A DNA stretch of 36,767 nt from DAOUGC01 sp034429695 (GTDB taxonomy: Bacteria; Chloroflexota; Anaerolineae; Anaerolineales; Anaerolineaceae), in contig DAOUGC010000093.1 of the NCBI GenBank assembly GCA_034429695.1, forward strand, positions 1-36,767. The letters run 5' to 3'. Every line of letters starts with the position of its first letter. Position 1 is the stretch's first letter. The notes under the pieces were generated by a model. That model was not told the origin of the DNA and did not search any database. It worked only from the letters and a program-made list of their open reading frames with translations. The position numbers and the translations under genes are program-made. This document shows positions 21,878 through 31,024 of the stretch, piece after piece.

Positions 21878-22711
21878 ATGATGGCTGCCAGGACAAAAAT
21901 GAGGGTCGATGTTCTTCTGACCGAAAGAGGGTTGGCTGACAGCCGTTCGCTTGCCCAACGTCTGGTGATGGCGGGACAGGTACGGGTCAACGGCCAGGTG
22001 GTTGACAAGCCATCGTTGCAGGTGAGCGAGGACGCGGATGTGCAGGTGGATCGCGGACCCAAATACGTCTCGCGCGGTGGAGAAAAGCTGGAAGGCGCGC
22101 TAACCGCATTTGGATTGAGCGATCTTCGCGATCCGGTGTGCGCCGATGTCGGCGCATCCACCGGTGGGTTCACCGATTGCCTGTTGCAGCACGGCGCGGC
22201 TAAGGTGTTTGCCATTGATGTTGGCTACGGTGTGCTGCATTGGAAGTTGCGCATGGACCCGCGCGTGGTCTCGATGGAACGCACCAACGCCAGGCACCTG
22301 GCATCCCTGCCCGAACCGGTTGACCTGGTGACCATTGATGCTTCTTTTATTTCCCTCAAAATCATCCTGCCGGTGGTAAAAAACTGGTTTCGACCGGATG
22401 CAGGTCGGGTGGTGGCATTGATCAAACCGCAATTTGAAGCCGGGCGCGAGGAATCGGCGCGTGGGGAAGGCGTGATCCGTGACGCCGCTGTGCACAACCG
22501 GGTCTTGATGGATGTGTTGACTTTCGCTGAAGGGCAGGACTACCAGGTGAAGGGTTTGATCCGTTCGCCACTGCTGGGGCCCAAGGGTAACACCGAGTTC
22601 CTGGTGGATCTGCAAAGACCGTTCACCGGCGCGAGTGACCTGGAACAAATGGTGCACCTGGCTTTATCATTGGCATTGCCAGCCGAAGATGAGACCGGGA
22701 CGGATGCATGA
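21878..22711 (+). CDS. tlyA: TlyA-family rRNA 2'-O-methyltransferase
   Basis: TlyA methylates ribosomal RNA cytidines at the ribose 2'-OH; older names call it hemolysin. The 277 residues have an S4 RNA-binding domain (about 8-57, RVDVLLTERGLADSRSLAQR), then a Rossmann methyltransferase fold with VGASTGGFTDCLL (91-103) and DVGYGVLHWKLRMDPRV, both family hallmarks. The start is uncertain: ATG 21878 has AAGGA ten bases upstream; ATG 21881 and an upstream TTG 21848 are in frame, and the S4 domain begins right after, so all give a complete protein. It is divergent from ubiA and 60 bases before lepA. I see no clear promoter. Confidence 0.93.
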   Translation: MMAARTKMRVDVLLTERGLADSRSLAQRLVMAGQVRVNGQVVDKPSLQVSEDADVQVDRGPKYVSRGGEKLEGALTAFGLSDLRDPVCADVGASTGGFTDCLLQHGAAKVFAIDVGYGVLHWKLRMDPRVVSMERTNARHLASLPEPVDLVTIDASFISLKIILPVVKNWFRPDAGRVVALIKPQFEAGREESARGEGVIRDAAVHNRVLMDVLTFAEGQDYQVKGLIRSPLLGPKGNTEFLVDLQRPFTGASDLEQMVHLALSLALPAEDETGTDA

Positions 22712-22733
22712 GGATGGGGGCAGGCTGAACTTT

Positions 22734-22762
22734 TTAACTTATCAAGAAATCTGGGGTATACT
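22734..22762 (+). promoter_or_regulatory. Promoter of lepA with near-leaderless start
   Basis: TTAACT (22734-22739) and TATACT (22757-22762) are 17 bases apart. The ATG of lepA is only nine bases after the -10, so the transcript would have a leader of about three bases. No good ribosome site is present. The in-frame TTG at 22763 would fall before the transcription start. Confidence 0.5.
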
Positions 22763-22771
22763 TTGACGGAT

Positions 22772-24571
22772 ATGAATCAGCCCGTACGTAATTTTTGCAT
22801 TATAGCTCACGTAGATCACGGCAAGTCAACCCTGGCCGATCGCATGTTGCAGCTTACCGGCACCATTTCAGACCGTGAAATGGTGGCCCAGGTGCTCGAT
22901 TCCATGGATCTGGAACGAGAAAAGGGTGTGACCATCAAAGCATCGGCGGTGCGCATGAACTACACCGCTGAGGATGGCCAGACGTACGAGTTGAACCTGA
23001 TTGATACCCCGGGGCACGTTGACTTTAATTACGAGGTCAGCCGGGCGCTGGCTGCGTGCGAAGGTGCATTGCTGGTGGTGGACGCAACCCAGGGTATTGA
23101 AGCCCAAACGCTGGCCAACCTGTATCTGGCGCTCGAATCAGACCTGGTGATCATCCCGGTCATCAACAAAATTGACCTGCCTTCCGCCCGTCCAGATGAA
23201 GTGGCCGAAGAAATTGCCACCCTGCTGGGGGTCAGCAATGAGAGCGTGCTGCGCATCTCTGCCAAGGAAGGCGTGAATGTGGCCGCGGTTCTGGAAGCCA
23301 TCGTGAAATTGCTTCCGCCGCCGAGTGGGGATCCAGCATCACCCACCAAAGCATTGATCTTTGACTCGCATTATGATGCCTATAAAGGCGTGATTGCCTA
23401 CGTGAGAATTTTCGACGGCAGCGTTTCCATGAATGACACCGTGCGCATGATGAGCAGCGGTATATCGGTGAAACCGGTCGAAATAGGCGTTTTCTCTCCT
23501 GAAATGCGCCCGGTGCAGGTTTTGAACTGCGGTGACGTTGGCTACATTGCCACTGGTTTGAAAACCGTTTCAGAATCGCGCGTCGGCGATACCATCACCA
23601 TTGCCAAAAATCCTTCCAGCGACCCATTACCCGGTTACCGGGCAGCCAAACCGATGGTTTTCGCGGGCATCTATCCGGTGGATGGCGAGGATTACGGGGA
23701 TCTGAAAGTCTCGCTGGAAAAGTTGCAGCTCAACGACGCCAGTCTGGTCTACCAGCCGGAGACATCCCAGGCGCTCAACTTTGGTTTTCGCTGTGGTTTC
23801 CTGGGGCTGTTCCATATGGAGATTATCCAGGAACGGCTGGAGCGTGAATACGATCTGGATATCGTGGTCACCGCGCCATCGGTTGAGTACGAAGTGGAAA
23901 TGGTCTCTGGCGAGATTCAGCGCATTGACTCGCCGGCGCAATTGCCGGATGAGAGCCTGATCGCCGAGATCCGTGAGCCGTGGATGGCGCTGCAAATCTT
24001 CAGCCCCACCGATTACTACGGCACGATCATGGATCTGGTGACCAAGCGGCGCGGTGTGTTCCAGGAACAGGAATATCCTGCCCCCAACCGGGTGCAGTTG
24101 AATTTCCAAATTCCACTTTCTGAAATTATTGTCAACTTCTTTGATGAGTTGAAGTCCCGTTCGCGCGGGTACGCCTCGATGGATTATCACTTCCTGGAAT
24201 ATCGCCCTGGCAATCTGGTGAAACTGGAAGTGCTGGTGGGGGGCGAGCCGGTGGATGCACTGGCTGCCATTGTCCACAAAGAGGACGCCTATCACAAGGG
24301 GCAGGCATTGGTGAGCAAGTTGAAAGACCTCATCCCGCGCCAATTGTTTGATGTCCCCATCCAGGCTTACTCACAGGGAAGGGTGATCTCCCGCGCCAAT
24401 GTAAAAGCCATGCGCAAGGATGTGCTTGCCAAGTGTTACGGCGGTGACATCACCCGTAAGAAGAAACTGCTCGAAAAACAGAAAAAGGGAAAACGCCGCA
24501 TGAAAATGGTTGGCAATGTGGAGATTCCCCAGGATGCCTTCATGGCGGTCTTGCGCCTGGAGGAGGAATGA
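22772..24571 (+). CDS. lepA: Elongation factor 4 (LepA)
   Basis: LepA is a ribosome-binding GTPase that affects initiation and back-translocation. The 599 residues match the family's usual length of about 600. Visible motifs are AHVDHGKST (12-20), DTPGH (78-82) and NKID (132-135), followed by domains II, III and V and the LepA-specific C-terminal domain ending KRMKMVGNVEIPQDAFMAVL. The C-terminal domain and lack of EF-G domain IV separate it from EF-G. The ATG at 22772 gives the standard MNQPVRNFCIIAHVDHGKS start. Its stop codon overlaps the next start (ATGA). Confidence 0.98.
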   Translation: MNQPVRNFCIIAHVDHGKSTLADRMLQLTGTISDREMVAQVLDSMDLEREKGVTIKASAVRMNYTAEDGQTYELNLIDTPGHVDFNYEVSRALAACEGALLVVDATQGIEAQTLANLYLALESDLVIIPVINKIDLPSARPDEVAEEIATLLGVSNESVLRISAKEGVNVAAVLEAIVKLLPPPSGDPASPTKALIFDSHYDAYKGVIAYVRIFDGSVSMNDTVRMMSSGISVKPVEIGVFSPEMRPVQVLNCGDVGYIATGLKTVSESRVGDTITIAKNPSSDPLPGYRAAKPMVFAGIYPVDGEDYGDLKVSLEKLQLNDASLVYQPETSQALNFGFRCGFLGLFHMEIIQERLEREYDLDIVVTAPSVEYEVEMVSGEIQRIDSPAQLPDESLIAEIREPWMALQIFSPTDYYGTIMDLVTKRRGVFQEQEYPAPNRVQLNFQIPLSEIIVNFFDELKSRSRGYASMDYHFLEYRPGNLVKLEVLVGGEPVDALAAIVHKEDAYHKGQALVSKLKDLIPRQLFDVPIQAYSQGRVISRANVKAMRKDVLAKCYGGDITRKKKLLEKQKKGKRRMKMVGNVEIPQDAFMAVLRLEEE

Positions 24572-25605
24572 AAAAGCAGAACTATTTCCTTAAAAATTTA
24601 CGCAAGTGGCTGCCGGGGGTGGTGATCAGCCTGATCGCCATCTACGCGATCACCCGGGTGGGAACCTGGGAAGATGTAAAAACGGCTTTCAATGCGGTCA
24701 GGCCGATCAACCTGATTGGCGCGGTGGTGTTGACAGTCGTTTCCCTGTTTACCCGTGCCATGACCTGGCGAACCCTGCTGGAAAATCGTCCCAGCCTGCT
24801 CAAAACCTTTTCCATCGTAAATATTGGTTATTTCTTTAATAACATTTTTCCATTACGTGCCGGTGAAGTGGCACGCGCCGTTTTCATGGGGCGCAGTATT
24901 GGGCTGAGTCCTTTCCATGTCCTGTCAACCATCGTGATTGAACGCGCCTTTGACGTTGCCATGGCTGCCAGTTTGCTATTGATCACCCTGCCGCTCGCGC
25001 TGGGTCTGGAATGGGCAACACCGGTGGCCATGATCTCGCTGGCCGTGGGGATCGGCGCCCTGGCGGCCATGTTTTTCATCGCCCGCAATACCAGTGCTGT
25101 GATGGGCTGGCTTGAAAAAACAGCGGGAAAATGGGGCTGGTTTAAACGGTTGGTGTTGCCGCAGTTGGAATCCATCCTGAACGGCTTTTCAGTCCTCACC
25201 CGGCCATCGCAGTTCTTTATCGGTCTGTTCTGGATTGCGCTGTCATGGGTGATCTGGGTGTTTTTGTACTGGATCATGTTGCTGCCCATTTCACCCACTT
25301 CACCCCTGTGGCATGCTGCATTTGTGGATTCGACGCTTGCCATGGGTGTTGCCATTCCATCTGCACCGGGCTCGCTGGGGATTTTTGAGGCGACCATTGT
25401 TGGCGCCCTCGCCATTCTTGGAATTTCACAGGGGGCAGCGCTTGGCTACGCCCTGTTGATGCATATCTTTAATTACGCCATCACGGGAGTGCTCGGCATC
25501 ATCAGCCTGATTGTCGAGGGACGTTCCTTCTCATCAGTTTTTGCTGCGATGGATCTGAACAGCGCTGGCGAGGATGTTCCCGAAGGTGGAATTGCCACGG
25601 AGTAA
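24568..25605 (+). CDS. Flippase-like membrane protein (LPG synthase TM / YbhN family)
   Basis: This 345-residue protein has about eight hydrophobic segments and resembles the transmembrane domain of lysylphosphatidylglycerol synthase (UPF0104/YbhN). Family landmarks are a charged pair in FFNNIFPLRAGEVARAVFMGR (split here as FFNNIFPLRAGE) and the late segment PSAPGSLGIFEA. Members often sit beside glycosyltransferases and are thought to take part in lipid or glycan transfer across the membrane; the catalytic aminoacyl domain of MprF is absent, so it does not make lysyl-PG. It overlaps lepA by four bases and abuts the epimerase gene, so it links housekeeping and glycan genes in one transcript. 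Confidence 0.87.
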   Translation: MKKQNYFLKNLRKWLPGVVISLIAIYAITRVGTWEDVKTAFNAVRPINLIGAVVLTVVSLFTRAMTWRTLLENRPSLLKTFSIVNIGYFFNNIFPLRAGEVARAVFMGRSIGLSPFHVLSTIVIERAFDVAMAASLLLITLPLALGLEWATPVAMISLAVGIGALAAMFFIARNTSAVMGWLEKTAGKWGWFKRLVLPQLESILNGFSVLTRPSQFFIGLFWIALSWVIWVFLYWIMLLPISPTSPLWHAAFVDSTLAMGVAIPSAPGSLGIFEATIVGALAILGISQGAALGYALLMHIFNYAITGVLGIISLIVEGRSFSSVFAAMDLNSAGEDVPEGGIATE

Positions 25606-26640
25606 ATGATGACGCAAAAAAAATACATGGTCACTGGCGGCGCCGGGTTTATCGGATCAAACTATGTTTCACGATTGTTGGCGCGTCATGAAGATGTGAT
25701 GATCTTTGATAATCTCTCGCGGGCCGGCGCACAGCGCAATGTTGATTGGTTGCGGCAGACCCACGGGAACGATTCCTTTGAATTGATCGTTGCGGATGTA
25801 AGAGATGCCGGTGCTGTGCAAAAAGCTGCCAGCCGTGCTGATGTCATTGTTCACCTTGCCGCCCAGGTGGCGGTAACCACTTCGGTCACCGGACCGCGCG
25901 AAGATTTTGAGATTAATGCGCTGGGAACCTTCAATGTACTGGAGGGAGCGCGGGCGTCCGGGCGCAACCCGGCGGTGCTGTATGCGTCCACCAACAAGGT
26001 TTATGGCGGCATGGAAGAAGTGCGTGTCACTGCTGAACCCGATCATTACCGCTACACCGACCATCCGCTGGGGATCTCCGAAGCCATGCCGCTGGATTTC
26101 CATTCACCGTACGGTTGTTCCAAGGGCTCCGGTGATCAGTATGTGCGGGATTATCACCGTATTTACGGGCTACCCACCACGGTATTGCGCCAGAGCTGCA
26201 TCTACGGGCCGCGCCAGTTTGGCGTTGAAGATCAAGGCTGGGTGGCATGGTTCATCATCGCGGCTGTGACTGGCAAACCCATCTCCATTTATGGTGATGG
26301 CAAGCAGGTGCGTGATGTGCTGTACGTGGAAGATCTGCTGGATGTATACGACGTAGCGCTTGCCCATCCGGAAAAGTCGGCAGGGCAGGTATACAATGTT
26401 GGTGGCGGTCCGCAGAACATTCTCTCGGTGTGGGCGCAGTTCGGACCCATTCTTGAGGAGTTGCTGGGCAGGTCCATCCCGGTAAAATGGGGCGACTGGC
26501 GCCCGGGCGATCAGCGCATTTATGTGTCCGATATCCGCAAGGCTGCCGCAGAGCTTGGCTGGTCTCCCAAAGTGGGTGTGGTGAATGGCATTCACCGCCT
26601 GTATCAGTGGGTGGCACAGAACCGGCAGTTGTTTGAGTAG
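25606..26640 (+). CDS. NAD-dependent sugar epimerase, CDP-paratose 2-epimerase-like
   Basis: An extended short-chain dehydrogenase of 344 residues. The NAD-binding loop is TGGAGFIGSN (about 10-19), the catalytic set is Ser128/Thr129 (YASTNKVYGG) and Tyr169-Lys173 (YGCSK). The segments QVAVTTSV, DFEINALGTFN, CIYGPRQFGVEDQGWVAWF and DWRPGDQRIYVSD match the CDP-paratose 2-epimerase (tyvelose epimerase) group better than UDP-galactose epimerases. The real substrate may be another nucleotide sugar, since no CDP-glucose dehydratase is present. It starts directly after the upstream stop; ATG 25606 or 25609 are both possible. Confidence 0.85.
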   Translation: MMTQKKYMVTGGAGFIGSNYVSRLLARHEDVMIFDNLSRAGAQRNVDWLRQTHGNDSFELIVADVRDAGAVQKAASRADVIVHLAAQVAVTTSVTGPREDFEINALGTFNVLEGARASGRNPAVLYASTNKVYGGMEEVRVTAEPDHYRYTDHPLGISEAMPLDFHSPYGCSKGSGDQYVRDYHRIYGLPTTVLRQSCIYGPRQFGVEDQGWVAWFIIAAVTGKPISIYGDGKQVRDVLYVEDLLDVYDVALAHPEKSAGQVYNVGGGPQNILSVWAQFGPILEELLGRSIPVKWGDWRPGDQRIYVSDIRKAAAELGWSPKVGVVNGIHRLYQWVAQNRQLFE

Positions 26641-26660
26641 ATAAATCATAAGAGACAGGC

Positions 26661-27830
26661 ATGCGAATCCTCATTGTCCTTACCTATTACCGTCCGCATA
26701 CCAGCGGTTTGACGATTTACGCTGAGCGATTGGCACGCGCATTTGCCCGCCGCGGTCACGAGGTGACGGTACTGACCTCTCAATTCGACCCTGCTCTTCC
26801 GCGCGAGGAAATGAATGAAGGCGTACGAATTGTGCGTGTGCCGGTTTTGTTCCGCATCAGCAAGGGCGTAATCATGCCTGCCTTCGGTTTTCTGGCAAGC
26901 AAACTGGTGGCTGAACATGATGTGCTTCAACTGCACCTGCCGCAGTTTGACGCTGCAGGTGTGGCGCTGCGCGGAAGGTTCTTGCGCAAGCCCACCGTCA
27001 TCACCTATCATTGTGATGTGCGTCTGCCACCCGGATTGATGGCATGGGCTGCCAATAATGCTGTGCGCCTCATGAACAACCTGGCGGCGTTATTCACCCA
27101 CCGTATTGTCACCTATACCCGTGATTATGCCGAGAACTCGCCTTACCTGCGGCGTTATCTGGATAAATTGCACGTCATTCAACCACCGGTGGAAATACCC
27201 AGCCTGACAGAAGAAGCCGTACAGGCTTTTGACCGTCAGCACAATCCACAAAAACGCAGCCCGGTGATCGGCATGGCCGCGCGTTTTGCCACTGAAAAAG
27301 GCGTTGAGATCCTGCTGGATGCGCTGCCCGGTGTGCTGGAAAAATACCCCAATGCGATGGTGCAGTTTGCTGGCGCTTATCAGAACATCATGGGCGAGGA
27401 AGCCTATGCCGCCCGTTTGATGCCGCGTATTCATGAATATGAAAAATCGGGCAACTGGTTGTTCCTTGGCAATCTCAACCCTGAGCAGTTGACAGCTTTC
27501 TACTCCAATCTGGACGCACATGTGCTTCCCAGCCTCAATTCCACTGAGGCATTTGGGCTGGTGCAGATCGAGTCGATGATGTGCGGCGTTCCCAATGTGG
27601 CATCCAATCTGCCGGGCGTGCGTCAGCCGGTGAAACTGCACGACATGGGCAAAGTCGTGCCGATTGGTGATGCTCAGGCGTTGACCGGGGCATTGCTGGA
27701 GATTCTGGCAAATCGCGATCAGTATCAGGGTGACGTGGCTGCGATCACACAGCGCTATCTGCCAGACACGATTGCTGTTGAGTACGAGAAGTTGTTTGCC
27801 GAAATCCAGGCGGAAATCGGCGGGAAGTAA
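26661..27830 (+). CDS. GT4-family glycosyltransferase
   Basis: The 389-residue protein has the GT-B architecture of family 4. The N-terminal half shows the acceptor-side glycine region (YYRPHTSGLTIYAERLA), the C-terminal half the donor side with GMAARFATEKGVEIL and the E-x7-E motif (Glu296 and Glu304 in EAFGLVQIE). It should be a retaining enzyme, cytoplasmic or at the inner membrane face, using a nucleotide sugar to extend a lipid-linked or surface glycan. Donor and acceptor cannot be read from sequence. It lies 20 bases after the epimerase gene and 41 bases before the methyltransferase gene. Confidence 0.92.
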   Translation: MRILIVLTYYRPHTSGLTIYAERLARAFARRGHEVTVLTSQFDPALPREEMNEGVRIVRVPVLFRISKGVIMPAFGFLASKLVAEHDVLQLHLPQFDAAGVALRGRFLRKPTVITYHCDVRLPPGLMAWAANNAVRLMNNLAALFTHRIVTYTRDYAENSPYLRRYLDKLHVIQPPVEIPSLTEEAVQAFDRQHNPQKRSPVIGMAARFATEKGVEILLDALPGVLEKYPNAMVQFAGAYQNIMGEEAYAARLMPRIHEYEKSGNWLFLGNLNPEQLTAFYSNLDAHVLPSLNSTEAFGLVQIESMMCGVPNVASNLPGVRQPVKLHDMGKVVPIGDAQALTGALLEILANRDQYQGDVAAITQRYLPDTIAVEYEKLFAEIQAEIGGK

Positions 27831-27871
27831 TCCTCTGCACGACATAAAAATCCAATTTACGGAAGTATAAA

Positions 27872-28675
27872 TTGCACACCACCTCTGACAAAGATTTCCT
27901 CTGGCTGCAAATTCGCGATCTCCCTTACTTCAGAGCGTTGTTGCGCGCTGTTGAAGCCAGGGTTTATCCGGAGCTTGAATTGCCCGAACCGGTGCTGGAC
28001 CTGGGTTGCGGTGACGGACATTTCACCAGTGTGGTGTTTGACCGTCCGCTTGATGTTGGCATTGACCCATGGGCAGGACCCGTGCGCCAGGCAGCCGGGT
28101 CGGGCGGATATCAACTGGTGCTGCAGGGGTCTGGTGCGCAATTGCCCTTCCCTGATGAAACCTTTGGCAGCGCGATGAGCAATTCGGTGCTGGAGCACAT
28201 CCCTGAGCTGGACCCGGTGATGCAGGAAATGGCGCGGGTGCTACAACCGGGTGGGCTGTTTATTTTTTGTGTGCCCAACCACCAGTTTCTCGGCAATCTT
28301 TCCATATCGAATTTCTTTGACCGCATTGGGTTAAAGTTCCTCGGCAACGCCTATCGGGCATTCTTCAACCGCATCTCGCGCCATCATCATTGCGATTCAC
28401 CGGAAGTTTGGCGCGAACGTCTGGCAAAAGCCGGTTTTGAAGTGGTGAAGTACTGGCATTATTTCTCACCTGATGCACTGCACGTGCTGGAGTGGGGGCA
28501 TTACTTCGGTCTGCCTTCACTGATCACGCGCAAGCTGTTTGGGCGCTGGATCGTGTCCAAAACCCATTGGAACCTGGCGTTGGTGGAGAAGATCACCCGG
28601 CGATATTATGACGAGACGCGCGAGCAGGCGCAGGGTGCGTATTCCTTCTACATTACCCGCAAAAAAAGCGCATAG
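27872..28675 (+). CDS. Class I SAM-dependent methyltransferase
   Basis: The 267-residue protein contains the SAM-binding motif VLDLGCGDGHF (41-51), followed by an acidic residue at the next strand (VGIDPW) and the typical motif NSVLEHIPELD. This is the Methyltransf_11-type fold, common in glycan and lipid gene sets, where it methylates sugars or terminal groups. Substrate unknown. The C-terminal third (from about 170) is rich in aromatic residues. The start is TTG with GGAAG seven bases upstream; no ATG near the N-terminus precedes the first motif in frame. Confidence 0.88.
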   Translation: MHTTSDKDFLWLQIRDLPYFRALLRAVEARVYPELELPEPVLDLGCGDGHFTSVVFDRPLDVGIDPWAGPVRQAAGSGGYQLVLQGSGAQLPFPDETFGSAMSNSVLEHIPELDPVMQEMARVLQPGGLFIFCVPNHQFLGNLSISNFFDRIGLKFLGNAYRAFFNRISRHHHCDSPEVWRERLAKAGFEVVKYWHYFSPDALHVLEWGHYFGLPSLITRKLFGRWIVSKTHWNLALVEKITRRYYDETREQAQGAYSFYITRKKSA

Positions 28676-28723
28676 CCATCCATCCAACCTTCTGGATACC
28701 AGAAATTTCTCAGGAAAAATCGC

Positions 28724-30997
28724 ATGATGGAAGAACCTAGTGTTTGGGACTACATCAAATCCACATTGAGTTTCCGCCGCAAGGAACGCATTGTCCTGCC
28801 GTCCGCTGATCCTCAAGGTGATGTTCAGGATGAAGGTTGGGAAACCGGGGGGACAGAGCGGCAGATCCAAATGGATGCCGTGGATGCAAGTGATAGCGGG
28901 TTTGCCAAACCCGATGAGGATATCCCTGAATGGCTGGTTGCGGTTCCGCAAGAGGAAGAGGAACCTTACCCGCAGGTGGTGGGTGGGCGGATTCCCTGGC
29001 GAATATTGTTGTCGGTTCTACTTGCGGTGGCAGCCCAGTTTGTGCTTGAGCCGCCATCACGACCTGCTGGCACTGCACTGGCTCTCTACCTGCTTTCTGC
29101 CGGTCTGTTGATCTGGGCGGTGCTGGATGGCGAGTGGGTGATGGCGATGCTCAAACCCGGGCAAGCCGAAGCGCCTTCGGTGACAGTACGCGGCAGCATT
29201 TATTTCATCCTCCCACTGATGATCGTCAGTTTCCTGATGTTTGGTGGAAATCGTTTCACCGCGCTTAACCTGTTTGTATGGGGGGCGACGGTGGCGTTCC
29301 TGATGTGGGTGATGTGGGTCAGGAAAGATGACGAAGGTCCCACCCTTTGGATGAGGTTACGGCGCTTTTTCAGACATCCCATCCTGCAAGTCCGCATGAC
29401 CTGGTTCGCGCTGGCGTTGCTGGCGGTGATCGGTCTGGTGGTGTTCTTCCGTTTCCATCAGCTAAATGAAGTTCCGGGTGAGATGTTCTCGGATCACGCT
29501 GAAAAACTATGGGACGTGATGGATGTGCTCAACGGGCAGACATCGATCTTTTTCCCGCGCAATACCGGGCGCGAAGCTTTTCAGATGTACCTGACGGCGG
29601 CGATTGCCAAATTCCTCGGGTTTGGCATCAGCTTTATGAGTCTCAAGCTTGGAACCGTGCTCGCGGGTGTGTTCACACTGCCGTTCATCTATCTGCTTGG
29701 CAAGGAACTCGGCAATCGCTGGGTGGGCTTGCTGGCGCTGTTATTGTGCGGCGTGGCTTACTGGCCCAATGTCATTTCACGCATTGGTTTGCGTTTTCCG
29801 CTGTATCCCCTGTTCACTGCTCCGGTGCTTTTTTACATTTTCCGGGGACTGCGAACCTCAAATCGCAACGACTTTGTTTGGGCTGGTTTCTGGCTTGGGG
29901 CAGGTTTGCACGGCTACAGCCCCATGCGCATCATCCCATTTGTGATCGTGCTGATGTTTGGCATTTACCTGTTGCACGGCCAGGCGCGGGGCAAACGCAC
30001 TCAAACGGTCGTGATGCTGATGGTGCTGGCGTTTGTCTCGTTTGTGGTGTTCCTGCCGCTGTTTCGCTACATGCTGTCAGACCCGCAGATGTTTGGTTAC
30101 CGTGCCTTTTCGCGCCTGGGAGATACAGAACAGGCTTTAAACGGCTCTCCACTGGTGATTTTTGCCGGGAACTGGTTCAAAGCCAGCATCATGTTCTTCT
30201 GGGATAACGGCCAGATCTGGGTTCATTCCATCCCTGGCCGGCCTGCACTCGATTTTGTGACCGGTGCGTTGTATTTCATCGGCGTGGTTCTGCTGCTGGT
30301 GCGTTATGCCAGGCAGCGCCACTGGGCCGATATCAACCTGCTGTTGCTGGTGCCCCTGTTGATGTTACCCAGCATTCTTTCGCTGGCTTTTCCGGACGAG
30401 AACCCGTCATTGAACCGCAGCGGTGCAGCGATTGTTCCGGTGTTTATTATTGCTGCGTTGGGAATGGAGAGCGTGATCCACAGCCTTCTACAACACCTGC
30501 GCGGCGGAATGGGTAAGGCAGGCGTAATCATGCTGGCGGGTGCGTTACTGCTGGTTTCCATCACACAGAATTACAGCCTGGTATTTGACCGTTTTAAAAC
30601 TCAATTCCTGGCGGGGGCATGGAACACGTCAGAAATTGGCGGGGTGATTCGCGCCTTTGCCGAATCGACCGGCAACCGTGACACGGCGTATGTTGTTCCT
30701 TACCCGCACTGGGTGGATACCCGCCTGGTTGGGATTAACGCTGGTTACCCAGAAAAGGATTACGCCCTGTGGCCCGAAAACTTTGAGTTGACGTTGCCAG
30801 AGGGGCGCGCAAAACTATTCATCTTGAAGGTGGATGATACCGCCAACCTTGACCTGCTGCAGCAATTGTACCCGGACGGCAAGCGCATGTATCATGCGTC
30901 AGAGTATCCTTTCGAAGGGAAGGATTTCTGGTTATTCTCAGTGCCAGCAACCATTTCAGCCGAACCAGAAGAAGGCATGGAGATTCCCGGCGAGTAG
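28724..30997 (+). CDS. GT39-type membrane glycosyltransferase (GT-C)
   Basis: A 757-residue membrane protein. The first 95 residues are acidic and soluble, then about a dozen hydrophobic segments run to about 625, and the last 130 residues form a soluble domain. After an early membrane segment the first external loop carries FSDHAEKLWD (Asp257), the place of the catalytic acidic residue in GT39/ArnT-like enzymes, and HGYSPMRIIPF lies in the core. GT-C enzymes transfer sugars from polyprenyl-phosphate donors to acceptors outside the membrane. ATG 28724 or 28727 may be used. It follows the methyltransferase by 48 bases and precedes the giant fusion gene by 27. Confidence 0.86.
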   Translation: MMEEPSVWDYIKSTLSFRRKERIVLPSADPQGDVQDEGWETGGTERQIQMDAVDASDSGFAKPDEDIPEWLVAVPQEEEEPYPQVVGGRIPWRILLSVLLAVAAQFVLEPPSRPAGTALALYLLSAGLLIWAVLDGEWVMAMLKPGQAEAPSVTVRGSIYFILPLMIVSFLMFGGNRFTALNLFVWGATVAFLMWVMWVRKDDEGPTLWMRLRRFFRHPILQVRMTWFALALLAVIGLVVFFRFHQLNEVPGEMFSDHAEKLWDVMDVLNGQTSIFFPRNTGREAFQMYLTAAIAKFLGFGISFMSLKLGTVLAGVFTLPFIYLLGKELGNRWVGLLALLLCGVAYWPNVISRIGLRFPLYPLFTAPVLFYIFRGLRTSNRNDFVWAGFWLGAGLHGYSPMRIIPFVIVLMFGIYLLHGQARGKRTQTVVMLMVLAFVSFVVFLPLFRYMLSDPQMFGYRAFSRLGDTEQALNGSPLVIFAGNWFKASIMFFWDNGQIWVHSIPGRPALDFVTGALYFIGVVLLLVRYARQRHWADINLLLLVPLLMLPSILSLAFPDENPSLNRSGAAIVPVFIIAALGMESVIHSLLQHLRGGMGKAGVIMLAGALLLVSITQNYSLVFDRFKTQFLAGAWNTSEIGGVIRAFAESTGNRDTAYVVPYPHWVDTRLVGINAGYPEKDYALWPENFELTLPEGRAKLFILKVDDTANLDLLQQLYPDGKRMYHASEYPFEGKDFWLFSVPATISAEPEEGMEIPGE

Positions 30998-31024
30998 GAA
31001 TAATTTTGAGAATAGAAAGTTGCG

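Noticed and set aside
22763..22771. TTG 22763 as the lepA start
   Set aside because: It lies directly after the -10 hexamer, before the expected transcription start, and adds residues not typical of LepA.
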